NCBI GenBank assembly: GCA_016218085.1
Contig: JACREY010000011.1
Span: forward strand, 1 to 64,000
Reading direction: 5' to 3'
Source: Ignavibacteriota bacterium
GTDB taxonomy: Bacteria; Bacteroidota; Ignavibacteria; Tepidaquicellales; Tepidaquicellaceae
Length of the DNA: 64,000 nucleotides
Shown: positions 16,870 to 29,413 of the stretch, piece after piece
Layout: the number at the start of each line of letters is the position of its first letter
How positions within the stretch are numbered: position 1 is the stretch's first letter
Made by a program: the position numbers and the translations under genes
The notes under the pieces: generated by a model
Database searches by the model: none
Seen by the model: only the letters and a program-made list of their open reading frames with translations
What the model was told of the DNA's origin: nothing

Positions 16870-17438
16870 ACTTTTTTATGCCTGAAGCAATATGTCAGGT
16901 GGTCGTTCACCATTCCTGCCGCCTGCATAAATGCATAGCAGATAGTAGAGCCGACGAATCCAAATCCCCTTGCTTTCAAATCCTTACTCATCGCATCGGA
17001 TTCATTTGAGGTAACCGGCATTTTTTTTAAATCGGATAATTTATTATCTATAGTTTTACCGCCGGTAAACTGCCAGATGTATTTATCGAAACTTCCGAAC
17101 TCTTTTTTTATATCAAGAAATGCTTTTGCATTCTGCACTGTTGCATTAATTTTCATTTTATTCCTGATAATACCTTCATCATTTAATAGCTCCTTAATTT
17201 TCTTTGCATCGTACTTTGCGATTTTATTTGCATTAAAATTATCAAATGCCTTCCTGAAATTTTTTCTCTTGTTTATAATCGTGTTCCAGCTTAACCCCGC
17301 CTGGAAAGCATCCAGTATGATAAATTCAAACAGCTTCCTGTCATCGTGAAGTGGCACCCCCCACTCTTCATCGTGATATTTAATCATTAAAGGATTTGTT
17401 GAAGTCCACGGGCACGATTTTTTTTCTTCTTTTTTCAT
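16857..17438 (-). CDS. tag: DNA-3-methyladenine glycosylase I (Tag)
   Basis: 193 aa, standard length. Removes 3-methyladenine from alkylated DNA in base excision repair. The HhH-fold core is recognised by CPWTSTNPLMIKYHDEEWG, LFEFIILDAFQAGLSW, RNKMKINATVQNAKAFL and GFGFVGSTICYAFMQAAGMV-N-DH. The Tag zinc-snap ligands are present: C9, H22, and the C-terminal pair in NDHLTYCFRH. The start lies 1 nt after the stop of the rhomboid gene on the same strand, so the two form an operon. The stop codon lies within a short-repeat array. Confidence 0.95.
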   Translation of the reverse strand: MKKEEKKSCPWTSTNPLMIKYHDEEWGVPLHDDRKLFEFIILDAFQAGLSWNTIINKRKNFRKAFDNFNANKIAKYDAKKIKELLNDEGIIRNKMKINATVQNAKAFLDIKKEFGSFDKYIWQFTGGKTIDNKLSDLKKMPVTSNESDAMSKDLKARGFGFVGSTICYAFMQAAGMVNDHLTYCFRHKKVKSL

Positions 17439-17439
17439 A

Positions 17440-18159
17440 TTAATTTTTATTTTTTCTTTTCTTGTAATTTGTGTTCACAAACCAAACGGGTTGTGCGTCT
17501 TCCTTAATCTTAACATCATCGGGATTAACTTCGCCATTATAATCATAATTAATTTCAATATCCTCATCTTCCTCGTCTTCCTCTTCCGGCTTCGGCGGCA
17601 AAGGGTCGTATTTCCTGAAAATAACCGAACACATTAACCCGATCACTCCGCCTGCAAGGTGCGCCTCGAATGAAACTCCCGGGTCTGTCGGCAATACACC
17701 CCAAACAAGACCGCCGTATAAAAAAACCACAAGTAGCGACAGCGCAATCGAGCGTGAATCCTTCCTGAATACTCCGATAAAAAACAGGTAACTTGCAAAT
17801 CCGTAAACCAGTCCGCTCGCACCGATGTGATATGCCTCCCTTGCAAAAAGCCATACGGCAAGTCCGTGAAATATATAAACAATCGGAAAGACCCAGAGAG
17901 AAGAGCGCGTATATAAAGCAAAAAGTGAAAATGTAAGAATAAACAGTGAAGTTGAATTTGAAATTAAATGTGTAAAATCCGAATGAATAAACGGAGAAAA
18001 AAGTATCCCCCGCAAACCCTTTGCCTGATGAGGGAATACGCCGTATTCGGTCAAATCTATTCCTGTATATACTTCAAATATCTTTACCAGCCATATAACC
18101 AGTAAAAATACAGACGCAATAAATAAACCGATTTTTATTCTGGCTTTATCGTCTTCCAT
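17440..18159 (-). CDS. Rhomboid-family intramembrane serine protease
   Basis: 239 aa with about six membrane segments. The catalytic serine is S115 in GASG and the catalytic histidine H167 in EAHLAGG; an early DFTHLISNS matches the oxyanion-hole His/Asn motif. Rhomboids cut single-pass membrane proteins within the membrane. The C-terminal 50 residues after the last helix are a cytosolic, strongly acidic tail (EEEDEEDEDIE), not part of the core. First gene of a two-gene operon with tag. A 9-bp repeat array lies immediately upstream, where the promoter should be. Confidence 0.93.
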   Translation of the reverse strand: MEDDKARIKIGLFIASVFLLVIWLVKIFEVYTGIDLTEYGVFPHQAKGLRGILFSPFIHSDFTHLISNSTSLFILTFSLFALYTRSSLWVFPIVYIFHGLAVWLFAREAYHIGASGLVYGFASYLFFIGVFRKDSRSIALSLLVVFLYGGLVWGVLPTDPGVSFEAHLAGGVIGLMCSVIFRKYDPLPPKPEEEDEEDEDIEINYDYNGEVNPDDVKIKEDAQPVWFVNTNYKKRKNKN

Positions 18160-18163
18160 TTAT

Positions 18164-18212
18164 AGATTCATAAGATTCGTAAGATTCGTAAGATTCATAA
18201 GATTCGTAAGAT
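18164..18212. repeat. Five 9-bp tandem repeats upstream of the rhomboid gene
   Basis: AGATTCRTA repeated five times without gaps (18164-18208) plus a partial sixth, starting 5 bp before the rhomboid start codon. It must therefore be in the 5' leader or promoter of the rhomboid-tag operon. A second repeat module, TTCAGCCTATCGCT (18245-18258), and a CGCTCTTT (AGAGC complement) follow further upstream. Confidence 0.8.
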
Positions 18213-18288
18213 TTAATGTTTCAATTCATTTTTGAAATTATCCGTTCAGCCTATCGCTATTTACTTTTTACGCTCTTTCATTCAGAAT

Positions 18289-18636
18289 TCATAATTTTAT
18301 TCGGTATTTCTTTACGGGTTTATCGTTAATTATGTGCTCCTGCAAAATCTCTTCTATAACCTTCGGAGTGCACGAATGATACCAGACACCCTCCGGATAA
18401 ACAACCATTAGCGGACCTTTTGAGCAAATCCTGAAGCAGTCTGCCTTAGTTCTGAAAACGCCGTCCTTACCGATAAGGTCAAGCTCTACAAGTCTTTTCT
18501 TCAGGTACTTCCAGGACTTTTCACCTTCTTCGCGATTTATGCATTTGTCATCCTTCGCGTCACAGCAAATGAAAATATGCTTTTTTATTTTGTCTATTCC
18601 AAGGTCTTCAGCTTTTTTCTTTAATTTTTTGCTCAT
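18289..18636 (-). CDS. Thioredoxin-like [2Fe-2S] ferredoxin
   Basis: 115 aa from the ATG at 18634-18636 (an upstream in-frame ATG at 18678 would add 14 unlikely residues). Two cysteine clusters, [15 protein letters not shown] and [11 protein letters not shown], with VWYHSCTP near the end, fit the thioredoxin-like [2Fe-2S] ferredoxin family (Cys-x10-Cys...Cys-x3-Cys). A small cytoplasmic electron carrier; partner unknown. It is divergent from nrnA and a single gene. The Fe-S type differs from the 2x[4Fe-4S] ferredoxin of the kor operon. Confidence 0.85.
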   Translation of the reverse strand: MSKKLKKKAEDLGIDKIKKHIFICCDAKDDKCINREEGEKSWKYLKKRLVELDLIGKDGVFRTKADCFRICSKGPLMVVYPEGVWYHSCTPKVIEEILQEHIINDKPVKKYRIKL

Positions 18637-18777
18637 AGGTTTAAGTTGTATAATTAATTTTCCTGTAAAATCTAACAAATTTATTTCATATAAAATCCTT
18701 AAATATTAATTCAGGTTAAATGGAACATCTGCGCCTTTTAAGTTGTTATAAAAAGGTAATTTTACTAAATTTAATCA

Positions 18778-19776
18778 ATGACAAAAGATTTTACACAATT
18801 AAGAAGGCTGATATCGAAGAACAAAAACTTCGTTATCACAACGCACCTGATTCCCGACGGTGATGCGTTGGGCTCCGAGCTCGCAATGTACAGCTACCTT
18901 AAAGCAAAAAAGAAAAATGTTAACATAATAAATCATTCGGTTACTCCCGATAATCTGCTCTTCCTTGACCCCGGTAAAAAAATCAATGTGTTTCTTCATA
19001 ACCGGGAAAAGCACTGCAAACTGATAGACAATGCGGATATTATTTTCATACTGGATACAAACGAATACGCACGCACAAAAACAATGCAGAAGCACATTTC
19101 CGAATCGAAAGCAAAAAAAATCTGCATAGACCATCACCTCGGAACAAATAAAAAACTTTTTGACCTTGTAATTTCAGATACAAACTGCCCCGCAACATCC
19201 CAGATACTCTATGACTTTTTAATCAAAGAAGGTAAAAAATTCATAACTCCCTTTGTTGCTCAGGCGCTTTATGCGGGTATAATGACCGATACAGGCTCCT
19301 TCCGCTATCCCAGAACGGATGAAAAAACTTTCTCCATCTGCGCAGACCTGATTAAAAGAGGTGCAGACCCTGTTTACGTTTACGACAAAGCTTATTGCAA
19401 TGTGGCTCCGGGAAAAGTGAAACTCCTTTCGAGATTCATTAACAGCTTCTCTTTTCACTTTGACGGAAAACTTGTCGTTGGAAAAGTTACCCAAAAGGAT
19501 TTCTGCGATTTCCATTCAGATGTCCAGGATGTAGAAGGGTTCTCTTCTTTCCTTATGAATATTAAAAAAGTGGAAGCCGGTGTTGTTCTTGTAGAACTTA
19601 AAGACACGGTCAAAATGTCATTCCGCTCAAAAGGTGAAATTAAAATTAATGAATTTGCAAAAATCTACGGCGGCGGCGGACATAAAAATGCTGCGGGAGC
19701 TACTGTGCAGAAAATAAAATTAACCTCTCTTGAAGAAAACGTCGTGAAGCAATTCAGAAAATTTAAATCTTCCTGA
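18778..19776 (+). CDS. nrnA: DHH/DHHA1 phosphoesterase, NrnA-like nanoRNase / pAp phosphatase
   Basis: 332 aa. The DHH domain carries the Mn-binding motifs in order: HLIPDGDALGS, FILDTNEY, CIDHHLGT and GIMTDTGSFRYP; the DHHA1 domain ends with GGGGHKNAAGATV, which binds RNA. NrnA degrades 2-5 nt RNA fragments and also 3'-phosphoadenosine 5'-phosphate, and replaces Orn in many bacteria. The start is the first ATG, with conserved residues beginning soon after. It converges with the following outer-membrane gene, 3 bp apart. Confidence 0.92.
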   Translation: MTKDFTQLRRLISKNKNFVITTHLIPDGDALGSELAMYSYLKAKKKNVNIINHSVTPDNLLFLDPGKKINVFLHNREKHCKLIDNADIIFILDTNEYARTKTMQKHISESKAKKICIDHHLGTNKKLFDLVISDTNCPATSQILYDFLIKEGKKFITPFVAQALYAGIMTDTGSFRYPRTDEKTFSICADLIKRGADPVYVYDKAYCNVAPGKVKLLSRFINSFSFHFDGKLVVGKVTQKDFCDFHSDVQDVEGFSSFLMNIKKVEAGVVLVELKDTVKMSFRSKGEIKINEFAKIYGGGGHKNAAGATVQKIKLTSLEENVVKQFRKFKSS

Positions 19777-19779
19777 TTA

Positions 19780-20631
19780 TTAAAAGGGTATTGTAGCGGA
19801 AATCGAAGAACCGATAAAATAAAATCTTTTTATATTAAACGACGTTCCGCCGTAAACATCAAAAATCAAATTGTCGTTAATGGCAAACGACAGGTCAACG
19901 TCAAATCTGTTGTCAGGTGAATATCCCTTCTGATATAATCCCGTAAAATCAAGATATGCTCCAAATACTTCCGAAAAAGTATATCCTGCGCTGATATTGT
20001 AATTGTATGAATTATCCGGATCATCTTTGTATCCGCTCCATACCGTTCCTAAACCGTACGAAACATCAATTTCATCATTTAGCGGATTGTAAAAATTTAA
20101 TCCGATATCAAATCCCGGATTATCCGGAGTAAAAGCCGGATTCCCTATCCCCGGTATGGTTACAAGTCCCGTAAACGAAGCGCTTGGTCTCCAATTCTTG
20201 TTTGCCATCAGCCCGACTTTAAATCCCGCGCTTAATGAACTCAGTCCCGTTGTGTTATTACTTGCAGATATTACACGGCTCTTTTTCGTTTTTATTGTCG
20301 CAGTTGCATCGGTCAATACTCCCGTGTATCCTGTTAAAACCTGAAATTCAAGATTCTTGATTATTCCGTATCTTATAGTTATCGAAGGTGCATTAAAATA
20401 TTTCAAATCTGCCTGAATGTTTAACTGCACACGTTTTGCGTTCGCATTTGTGTTTGTATAATAATGCTCAAGATTTAAATCCAGGTCTATTTCCAGCGTT
20501 TTTGGGTCAACAACATCATAAACATAGCCGTCGTCTTCCTGCGCTCCGTTGCTTACCTGGGAAAAGGAAAAACTGGGAGCAATTAAAATTAAGGTGATTA
20601 ATATTGCAAACAGAGTAATTTTTGATTTCAT
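19780..20631 (-). CDS. Outer-membrane beta-barrel protein (transporter-like)
   Basis: 283 aa. Signal peptide at residues 1-25 (APSFSFSQ). The rest is alternating beta strands with aromatic girdles (YNYNISAGYTFSEVFGAYLDF, written as two strands) and ends in ISATIPF, with a C-terminal Phe as expected for BAM-inserted barrels. The sequence resembles the MetA-pathway/transporter-type barrels common in Bacteroidota; substrate unknown. No clear operon partner: the next gene upstream on the same strand ends? none closer than 91 bp (the esterase lies beyond its start). Confidence 0.75.
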   Translation of the reverse strand: MKSKITLFAILITLILIAPSFSFSQVSNGAQEDDGYVYDVVDPKTLEIDLDLNLEHYYTNTNANAKRVQLNIQADLKYFNAPSITIRYGIIKNLEFQVLTGYTGVLTDATATIKTKKSRVISASNNTTGLSSLSAGFKVGLMANKNWRPSASFTGLVTIPGIGNPAFTPDNPGFDIGLNFYNPLNDEIDVSYGLGTVWSGYKDDPDNSYNYNISAGYTFSEVFGAYLDFTGLYQKGYSPDNRFDVDLSFAINDNLIFDVYGGTSFNIKRFYFIGSSISATIPF

Positions 20632-20722
20632 GATAAAAAAATATTCACTGCTTTTAAAGTAGTGAATATTATAAAATTATAAAAGAGTTACAAGTAATTA
20701 ATATTTATTGTGTCGCAGATTC

Positions 20723-22036
20723 TTACTTCATCAATATCATTTTCCTGACATCACTGAAATCCCCTGAAGACAATCTGTAAAAATAAACTCCGGAAGATAA
20801 TCCCGAGCCATTGAATATAACTTCATATTCGCCCGATTCTTGTTTTTCATTTACGAGGGTCACCACCTCTTTTCCGAGTAAATCATATATTTTCAATGAA
20901 ACAAAACCTGTGCTGGAAATCTGATATTTTATATTCGTTGTCGGATTAAAAGGATTAGGGTAATTCTGAAACAGTTCGAATTTGTCCGCTGTTTTTTCTC
21001 CGCTGTTGTTAGCGTTTGTCACCGTACTTAGCAGTGTATCGAGCAGTGTTGTATAATTTTCGATTATAATCTGCCTTGGCTGATTGCATAAAACTCTTTT
21101 AAGAAATTTAATAGACCTTGACTGAATGTACTCTATTGGATAATAACCTTCGTGCCCCCCTCCCGGCACGTAATCAAGCTCAAATGGCTTAGATAAATTA
21201 CGGAACCTCTTCCTCAGTTCATCCGAGCCTTCTGTCCTGACATAGTTAGTGCAGGAATATGCATATCCCGTTCCGTATGGCACAACAACATCCGATGTGC
21301 CGTGAAACATTATAGTCGGCACCGCATTTGTGTTTTTTATAAAAACTGTATCGAGAAGTCCTCCCGATGCACTTATTACTCCCTTAATCTTAAACGAAGT
21401 CCTGTATGAATTTGTAGCTGTATCTAGAAGCCCTAATTGCAGAGCAAGATTCGGATTAAATGCGTTTACATCCTCCTGAGTTGCAAATGAAATCATCAGG
21501 CTCGTTACTGCGCCAGCACTAAGTCCTCCCGCAAAAAAATAATTCGTGTCAATTCTGTACAACCCTGAATTTGATTTGAAATACCTGAATGCCGCCTTAG
21601 AGTCCTGCATTGCTCTGTAAATTGCCTTCTGTAATGTTAATCCGTCTCCGTTGCAGTTTGATGGAATTCCGCCTAAATTCCATCCTGTTCTGTAATCTAT
21701 TGAGGCGCAGACATATCCCCTCATTGAAAGGTCCAGCATTACAGGCTGTAGCTCATATTTATCTCCGGTGTAAAATCCCCCTCCGTGCATTAAAAGTATA
21801 AATGGTCTTTTTCGTAAATTGTCGGCAGATGTTTTCGGATAAGAAATAATAAATTTCAGAGAGACTGTATTCCCAAGCCAGTCTGTATTCTGACCGTATA
21901 CTATTCCGCCGAGCGTGTCTATCTGGTCCGGGCGGAAATAATACGTTGTGTCAAACCTCCCCGGAATGCAGTACTGCTGTGCGCTTACATTGGCTATTAT
22001 AAGAAAGAAAAATAATATTATTACTGCAGGTTTCAA
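20723..22036 (-). CDS. Secreted alpha/beta-hydrolase (carboxylesterase-like) with T9SS tail
   Basis: 437 aa. Signal peptide at residues 1-20 (ANVSAQ). Alpha/beta-hydrolase features: oxyanion HGGGF (H84-G87), nucleophile S173 in GGLSAGA, acid D249 in HGTSDVVVP and His295 in GGGHEGYY. This is close to the esterase/lipase (BD-FAE, feruloyl-esterase-like) group; the actual ester substrate is unknown. Residues 357-437 form the T9SS type A sorting domain (QNYPNPFNPTT...KMILMK). It sits 13 bp after the secreted subtilase on the same strand, so both may be expressed and exported together. Confidence 0.9.
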   Translation of the reverse strand: MKPAVIILFFFLIIANVSAQQYCIPGRFDTTYYFRPDQIDTLGGIVYGQNTDWLGNTVSLKFIISYPKTSADNLRKRPFILLMHGGGFYTGDKYELQPVMLDLSMRGYVCASIDYRTGWNLGGIPSNCNGDGLTLQKAIYRAMQDSKAAFRYFKSNSGLYRIDTNYFFAGGLSAGAVTSLMISFATQEDVNAFNPNLALQLGLLDTATNSYRTSFKIKGVISASGGLLDTVFIKNTNAVPTIMFHGTSDVVVPYGTGYAYSCTNYVRTEGSDELRKRFRNLSKPFELDYVPGGGHEGYYPIEYIQSRSIKFLKRVLCNQPRQIIIENYTTLLDTLLSTVTNANNSGEKTADKFELFQNYPNPFNPTTNIKYQISSTGFVSLKIYDLLGKEVVTLVNEKQESGEYEVIFNGSGLSSGVYFYRLSSGDFSDVRKMILMK

Positions 22037-22049
22037 CTCTACGCTATCT

Positions 22050-25000
22050 TTATTTTATCAAAAGCATTTTTTTAACAGCCGTAAATTCACCTGCTTCGAG
22101 CCTGTAAAAATATACGCCGCTCGCAAAACTGCCGGAACTGAATTCAACAGTGTAATATCCCGCAGATTTTTTTTCGTTTACCAGTGTTTTTATTTCCCTT
22201 CCTGTAATATCATATACTTTCAGCACTACATTAATGTCTGACGGAATATCAAAATCGATTTTTGTAACCGGGTTAAACGGGTTAGGATAATTCTGGTATA
22301 AAGAAAAACTCTTCGGTGCGGTTACATCAACCTCGCCGTTTAGATTATAGTACCTGAAATTACCGTTCAAATCAACCTGCTTCAGCCTGTATTTGTATAT
22401 CCCGGGCTGTACCTTCATATCGGAGTAACTGTACCTTGTTATCTCTCCCTGCCTGCCTATCCCTTTTGCAAAACCAATTTTAATAAAATCTGTTCCCGTA
22501 TTGCCTGTCTTCGCTCTTTCAATGTCAAAACCGTAGTTGTTAATCTCCCAGGATGTTGCCCAGCTTAAGTTTACATCCCTCCTGTTGACCGATGAACTGA
22601 ATGATATCAGCTCAACAGGTGTTGGGCTGTTCGACTGGAGCGAAACTCGAAAAGTCGTCTTTGACGGGTCATTCGTTTCAATATTTAAAACTGCATTTTC
22701 CAGATTATCGGGTAAGGTATTTCCGCCCACTTTATTCGCCGATCCGGGCAAGCTCATCTGTATGCTGAATAATCCGCTGTCACCTGTATTTATAGACGAA
22801 GGAGAAGACAATAGTGTAAAATACCCGGGGTATAATCCCGAAAAGGAAGTCGCTCCGATAGTTAAAGTTGTATTGCCTGTGTTCTTGAGATAAAAATCTT
22901 TCTGATAAGTATTCCCGTAAAAGACATCGCCGAAATTACAGACAGAGTCTGCTTCGTAATCCAGTCTTGCACAAGCGCTAACCGTTCCGGTCATTGTCAG
23001 GAAAGTTACACGCAAGCTGTCAAAATAAGGAATATCACCTGCGTATGCATCAAGATTGACAAATCTCCAGTTGCCGTTTGAATTTGTACCGTTATATCCC
23101 CTGAAATTGCACTCGCCTTTGTAATATCCGTTTGAAAAAGGCTGTGTACCGTCTTTCCAGAATTTTGATGCGCTGTCTGTAACCGTTGCGCTTGTAATTC
23201 CGGTTGTCACTCCCGTGATAAAGCTTGTCCCAATTAGCTGTTTCCTGTTGTTGTTTGCATCGGAAATCGGAGACCAGAGATAAAGCATTTCTTCGTCAGC
23301 AAGATATGTGTGCCGAAGATTAATTTTAATCCACGTGTTTAATATTGTATAACTCGAAAAAGCAAAAGTTGAAGAAATTGTGTATGCATTATCACCTGCC
23401 GTCCACGCAGACAATTTATTGGATACATTTGTAAGGTAACCGACTGCAAAATAACAAAGTGTATATGAATATGAAGTGCTTGCGTTTCTCGGGAATGTAG
23501 TCGTGTTTGCGGAATTATCGTAAGCTCTTATGTAATATTGTATTTCCGTCTGCCTTCCTACGCAGGGAATCTGAAACATAAATGATGAATCACCGCTAAT
23601 TGTCGTTGCATAGGCAGAGTCAAAATTCGACCACCCGGCTCCGTTTCTGTTCCACCTGTATAATATTCTCGGCTGGCTGCTTCCGGTAGTCGGCACACCG
23701 CTACCGCTCTGGTCCCTGATAATTGTATATATCTTCGTCGGATATGTGCTGGAATCGGAATTCACATTATTGTGCACTATCGTCGGGGGAGTCACATCCA
23801 CTCCCATCGCAAGCTGAACGGAATTGTATGCATTTACCCTGCCGTATCCGTAATATGAATTCCATTTCCCGTATGTTTTCGAATAATTGTAAGAAACATT
23901 ATCAATTTTGTCGCAACCTCTTAAAAGATATTCCTTTACCTGTGTTGAAGTAAAATTCGGATTCACGCTGAATATCAGACCTGCTACTCCTGCTGCGTTC
24001 GGACAAGAACACGATGTTCCGTTAAAATTACTTTCGTAATCACCCGTGGCATATCCTCCTGTACCGCTTATGTCGGTTGTCGGGCAAATTGTCGGAGCGA
24101 CACACTCAAGGTCCCCGTTCGTACTTTCTCCGTAATTCCCCCCCCACCAAAACTGGTTACCTGAACCGGAATATTTTGATTGGTCGTTTGCAGAGGAAGC
24201 TCCCACGCATATTACCGTAGACAGATATGAGGGATATGCGGGAGGATTTTTTGCGTCATTACCCGATGAAAATAAAATTACCGTACCGCTTCCGCTTCTT
24301 CCGTTATTTGCACAGTTGTTAATTGCATTTGTCAGCGTTGTATTCACAGTCCCGCCACCCCAGCTGTTGCTCGAAACGTGAATGCCCCTGACCCTCGCAG
24401 TGTCAAATGCTCTTGCTATGTTCACGCTTGTTGTAAAATTCCCTGCGTTATCCACGAGCCTGAAAGACATCATTTTGCAGTTACTGCTTGCCGTGTTGTC
24501 CCCTCCGCAGATTCCCGCTACCCCGACTCCGTTGTTTGAACGCGCTCCAATCAGTCCCAGCGTGCAAGTGCCGTGGCTTCCGGGGTCTGTTGCGACTGTG
24601 TTTGTATTTGCATAAGCATTATACCCGGTAATCAGGTTCGGTGCAAGGTCTGGATGAATAGAATCCACTCCCGTATCGAATACCCCTATTATCACTGAAT
24701 AATTTCCTCTTACTATATCCCACGCTTTATCTACATCCATGTCGGCATTTGGAATTCCGTTGTTGCTCGTCACATCTCCATATGATGTATAACCCGCCGT
24801 CGTTATTGACTGACCGGTATTATTCAAAGTCCATTGGACGGAATACATCGGGTCATTCGGTGTCCAGTGAAAAAATCCAATTGCAGGAATCAGAAAATTT
24901 GGCTCTGCATATTCAAAGTAACCGGTGTTGTAATAAATTTCCGAAAGCTCAAGCGCGTTCTTCGATACTCCGTCATTTGTCTTGAGTAAAAAACCCTTGC

Positions 25001-25466
25001 TGTCAGAAATTGGTCCGATAACCCGAACATTATACAGAGCGTTGAGTTTATCCAGCTCAACCCTGTCCTTAAAATTTCTGAGTCTGACTATAAATTCATC
25101 GGTAACTGCCTGTGTTACCTTCCTGGATTCTCCGTAGTACGTATAAGCGGAAAATTTTATAATATCAGGACGACGCGAAAAAATATCTATGTAACTCCGG
25201 ATTCTGGTCTGAAACTTATCGGGCGAAAAGCTTATCACGTAAAAATTTTCCGTGCTTTTTATCGTATCACCCGAAAATACCAGCGTCTGAATCTGCCTGT
25301 CAAGGTACTCTTTTGCATATACACCGGTGTTTACAACTAAAGCCACCCTGTCGTTTCTTTTTTCCAACTCTACCTGTTTCCCAAAGTAATAATAATAATC
25401 TGAAGCAAAAGTGCTGCTAAAGACTGCAAAAAGACAAATAATTGTGAAGAAATTCCTCATTTTCAT
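22050..25466 (-). CDS. Secreted subtilisin-like (S8) serine protease with P-domain and T9SS tail
   Basis: 1138 aa. N-terminal signal peptide to about residue 22, then a prodomain-like region to about 200. Catalytic triad of the S8 fold: D264 in GVFDTGVDS, H298 in GSHGTC and S485 in NGTSCSCPNAAG. After the protease come a beta region with a proprotein-convertase-like P-domain (about 680-840, NTWIKINLRHTY), an Ig-like stretch (about 850-940), the linker PVELISFSSSVNRRDVNLSW and the T9SS type A domain (1058-1138). An extracellular or cell-surface protease. First gene of a pair with the esterase. The last 81 residues closely resemble those of the other T9SS cargo here. Confidence 0.95.
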   Translation of the reverse strand: MKMRNFFTIICLFAVFSSTFASDYYYYFGKQVELEKRNDRVALVVNTGVYAKEYLDRQIQTLVFSGDTIKSTENFYVISFSPDKFQTRIRSYIDIFSRRPDIIKFSAYTYYGESRKVTQAVTDEFIVRLRNFKDRVELDKLNALYNVRVIGPISDSKGFLLKTNDGVSKNALELSEIYYNTGYFEYAEPNFLIPAIGFFHWTPNDPMYSVQWTLNNTGQSITTAGYTSYGDVTSNNGIPNADMDVDKAWDIVRGNYSVIIGVFDTGVDSIHPDLAPNLITGYNAYANTNTVATDPGSHGTCTLGLIGARSNNGVGVAGICGGDNTASSNCKMMSFRLVDNAGNFTTSVNIARAFDTARVRGIHVSSNSWGGGTVNTTLTNAINNCANNGRSGSGTVILFSSGNDAKNPPAYPSYLSTVICVGASSANDQSKYSGSGNQFWWGGNYGESTNGDLECVAPTICPTTDISGTGGYATGDYESNFNGTSCSCPNAAGVAGLIFSVNPNFTSTQVKEYLLRGCDKIDNVSYNYSKTYGKWNSYYGYGRVNAYNSVQLAMGVDVTPPTIVHNNVNSDSSTYPTKIYTIIRDQSGSGVPTTGSSQPRILYRWNRNGAGWSNFDSAYATTISGDSSFMFQIPCVGRQTEIQYYIRAYDNSANTTTFPRNASTSYSYTLCYFAVGYLTNVSNKLSAWTAGDNAYTISSTFAFSSYTILNTWIKINLRHTYLADEEMLYLWSPISDANNNRKQLIGTSFITGVTTGITSATVTDSASKFWKDGTQPFSNGYYKGECNFRGYNGTNSNGNWRFVNLDAYAGDIPYFDSLRVTFLTMTGTVSACARLDYEADSVCNFGDVFYGNTYQKDFYLKNTGNTTLTIGATSFSGLYPGYFTLLSSPSSINTGDSGLFSIQMSLPGSANKVGGNTLPDNLENAVLNIETNDPSKTTFRVSLQSNSPTPVELISFSSSVNRRDVNLSWATSWEINNYGFDIERAKTGNTGTDFIKIGFAKGIGRQGEITRYSYSDMKVQPGIYKYRLKQVDLNGNFRYYNLNGEVDVTAPKSFSLYQNYPNPFNPVTKIDFDIPSDINVVLKVYDITGREIKTLVNEKKSAGYYTVEFSSGSFASGVYFYRLEAGEFTAVKKMLLIK

Positions 25467-25631
25467 TAAAATTATGATCTTATTATAAATTTATCTGTAA
25501 TTTTCATAAAATGATATACATATTTTATATAACAATAATCAGTGAATATAATTGACGTTTTATTGTATTTTACATTTAAAAAAAGTTTTTATTAATTTAA
25601 ATTGCTATAATTAATATTTTTATAAGATTTT

Positions 25632-28678
<3,047 letters not shown>

Positions 28679-28708
28679 AACATTTTTTTAAATTTTACAA
28701 TTTAAGAA

Positions 28709-29401
28709 ATGAAAACAAAAATTCTTTTTCCTGTAATAATCTTTTGTTTATTATATTCCTGGCAAGTACAGGCACAGGAATTTTCCTACCAGTTTTTCGG
28801 AGGTGGTAATATATCCTACCAGTCTGTTAATTATGACTTCGGAATAAAAGGTATCGACACATCCTATACAACCGACCCGAGATTTACTGCTAATTTAGGT
28901 TTCGGGATTAAATTCGACATCAAGAATTTCGGTATAAAACTGGAAGCGCAATACCTGAAAAAATCAGGGAAAATAACGACCGGACGTGTCGGGGAAGTGC
29001 CCGGATTTACGGCTGTTCAGAGGGAATATATTAACTCAAACGATTATATCCAGCTGGCTCTCCTGCCGCAGCTGAATCTCCCCGTGATTACCAAATCACA
29101 TATATATATCAATGCAGGACCGTATTATTCCTTCACTCTCGCCGCAAATGAAACTGTTTATGAAACTACCCTGCTGCAAAACAGATCTTACAGCAAGGAT
29201 ATATCGGGCAGTATCCGCTCGTATGATGCGGGACTGATTTTCGGCACCGGACTCGAATACACCGAAGCACCGTATATCGGGTTCACGGTCGGCTTCCGCT
29301 ATTCGATGGGACTTCAGAATATATTGAATATTCCGGATAAAGATAAAATTTCAATGAAAAATAATTCTTTTAATTTCGGTGTCGGAATAATTCTTAAATA
29401 A
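28709..29401 (+). CDS. Outer-membrane beta-barrel (porin-like) protein
   Basis: 230 aa. Signal peptide at residues 1-22 (WQVQA). The mature part consists of amphipathic beta strands (FGIKFDIKNFGIKLEAQYL; IGFTVGFRYSMGLQNIL) and fits the 8-strand outer-membrane protein fold of PF13568-like Bacteroidota proteins. Ligand unknown. It lies 30 bp after surE and 12 bp before a lipoprotein gene, so the three may share a transcript. Confidence 0.8.
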   Translation: MKTKILFPVIIFCLLYSWQVQAQEFSYQFFGGGNISYQSVNYDFGIKGIDTSYTTDPRFTANLGFGIKFDIKNFGIKLEAQYLKKSGKITTGRVGEVPGFTAVQREYINSNDYIQLALLPQLNLPVITKSHIYINAGPYYSFTLAANETVYETTLLQNRSYSKDISGSIRSYDAGLIFGTGLEYTEAPYIGFTVGFRYSMGLQNILNIPDKDKISMKNNSFNFGVGIILK

Positions 29402-29413
29402 ATTATTAAGAAA

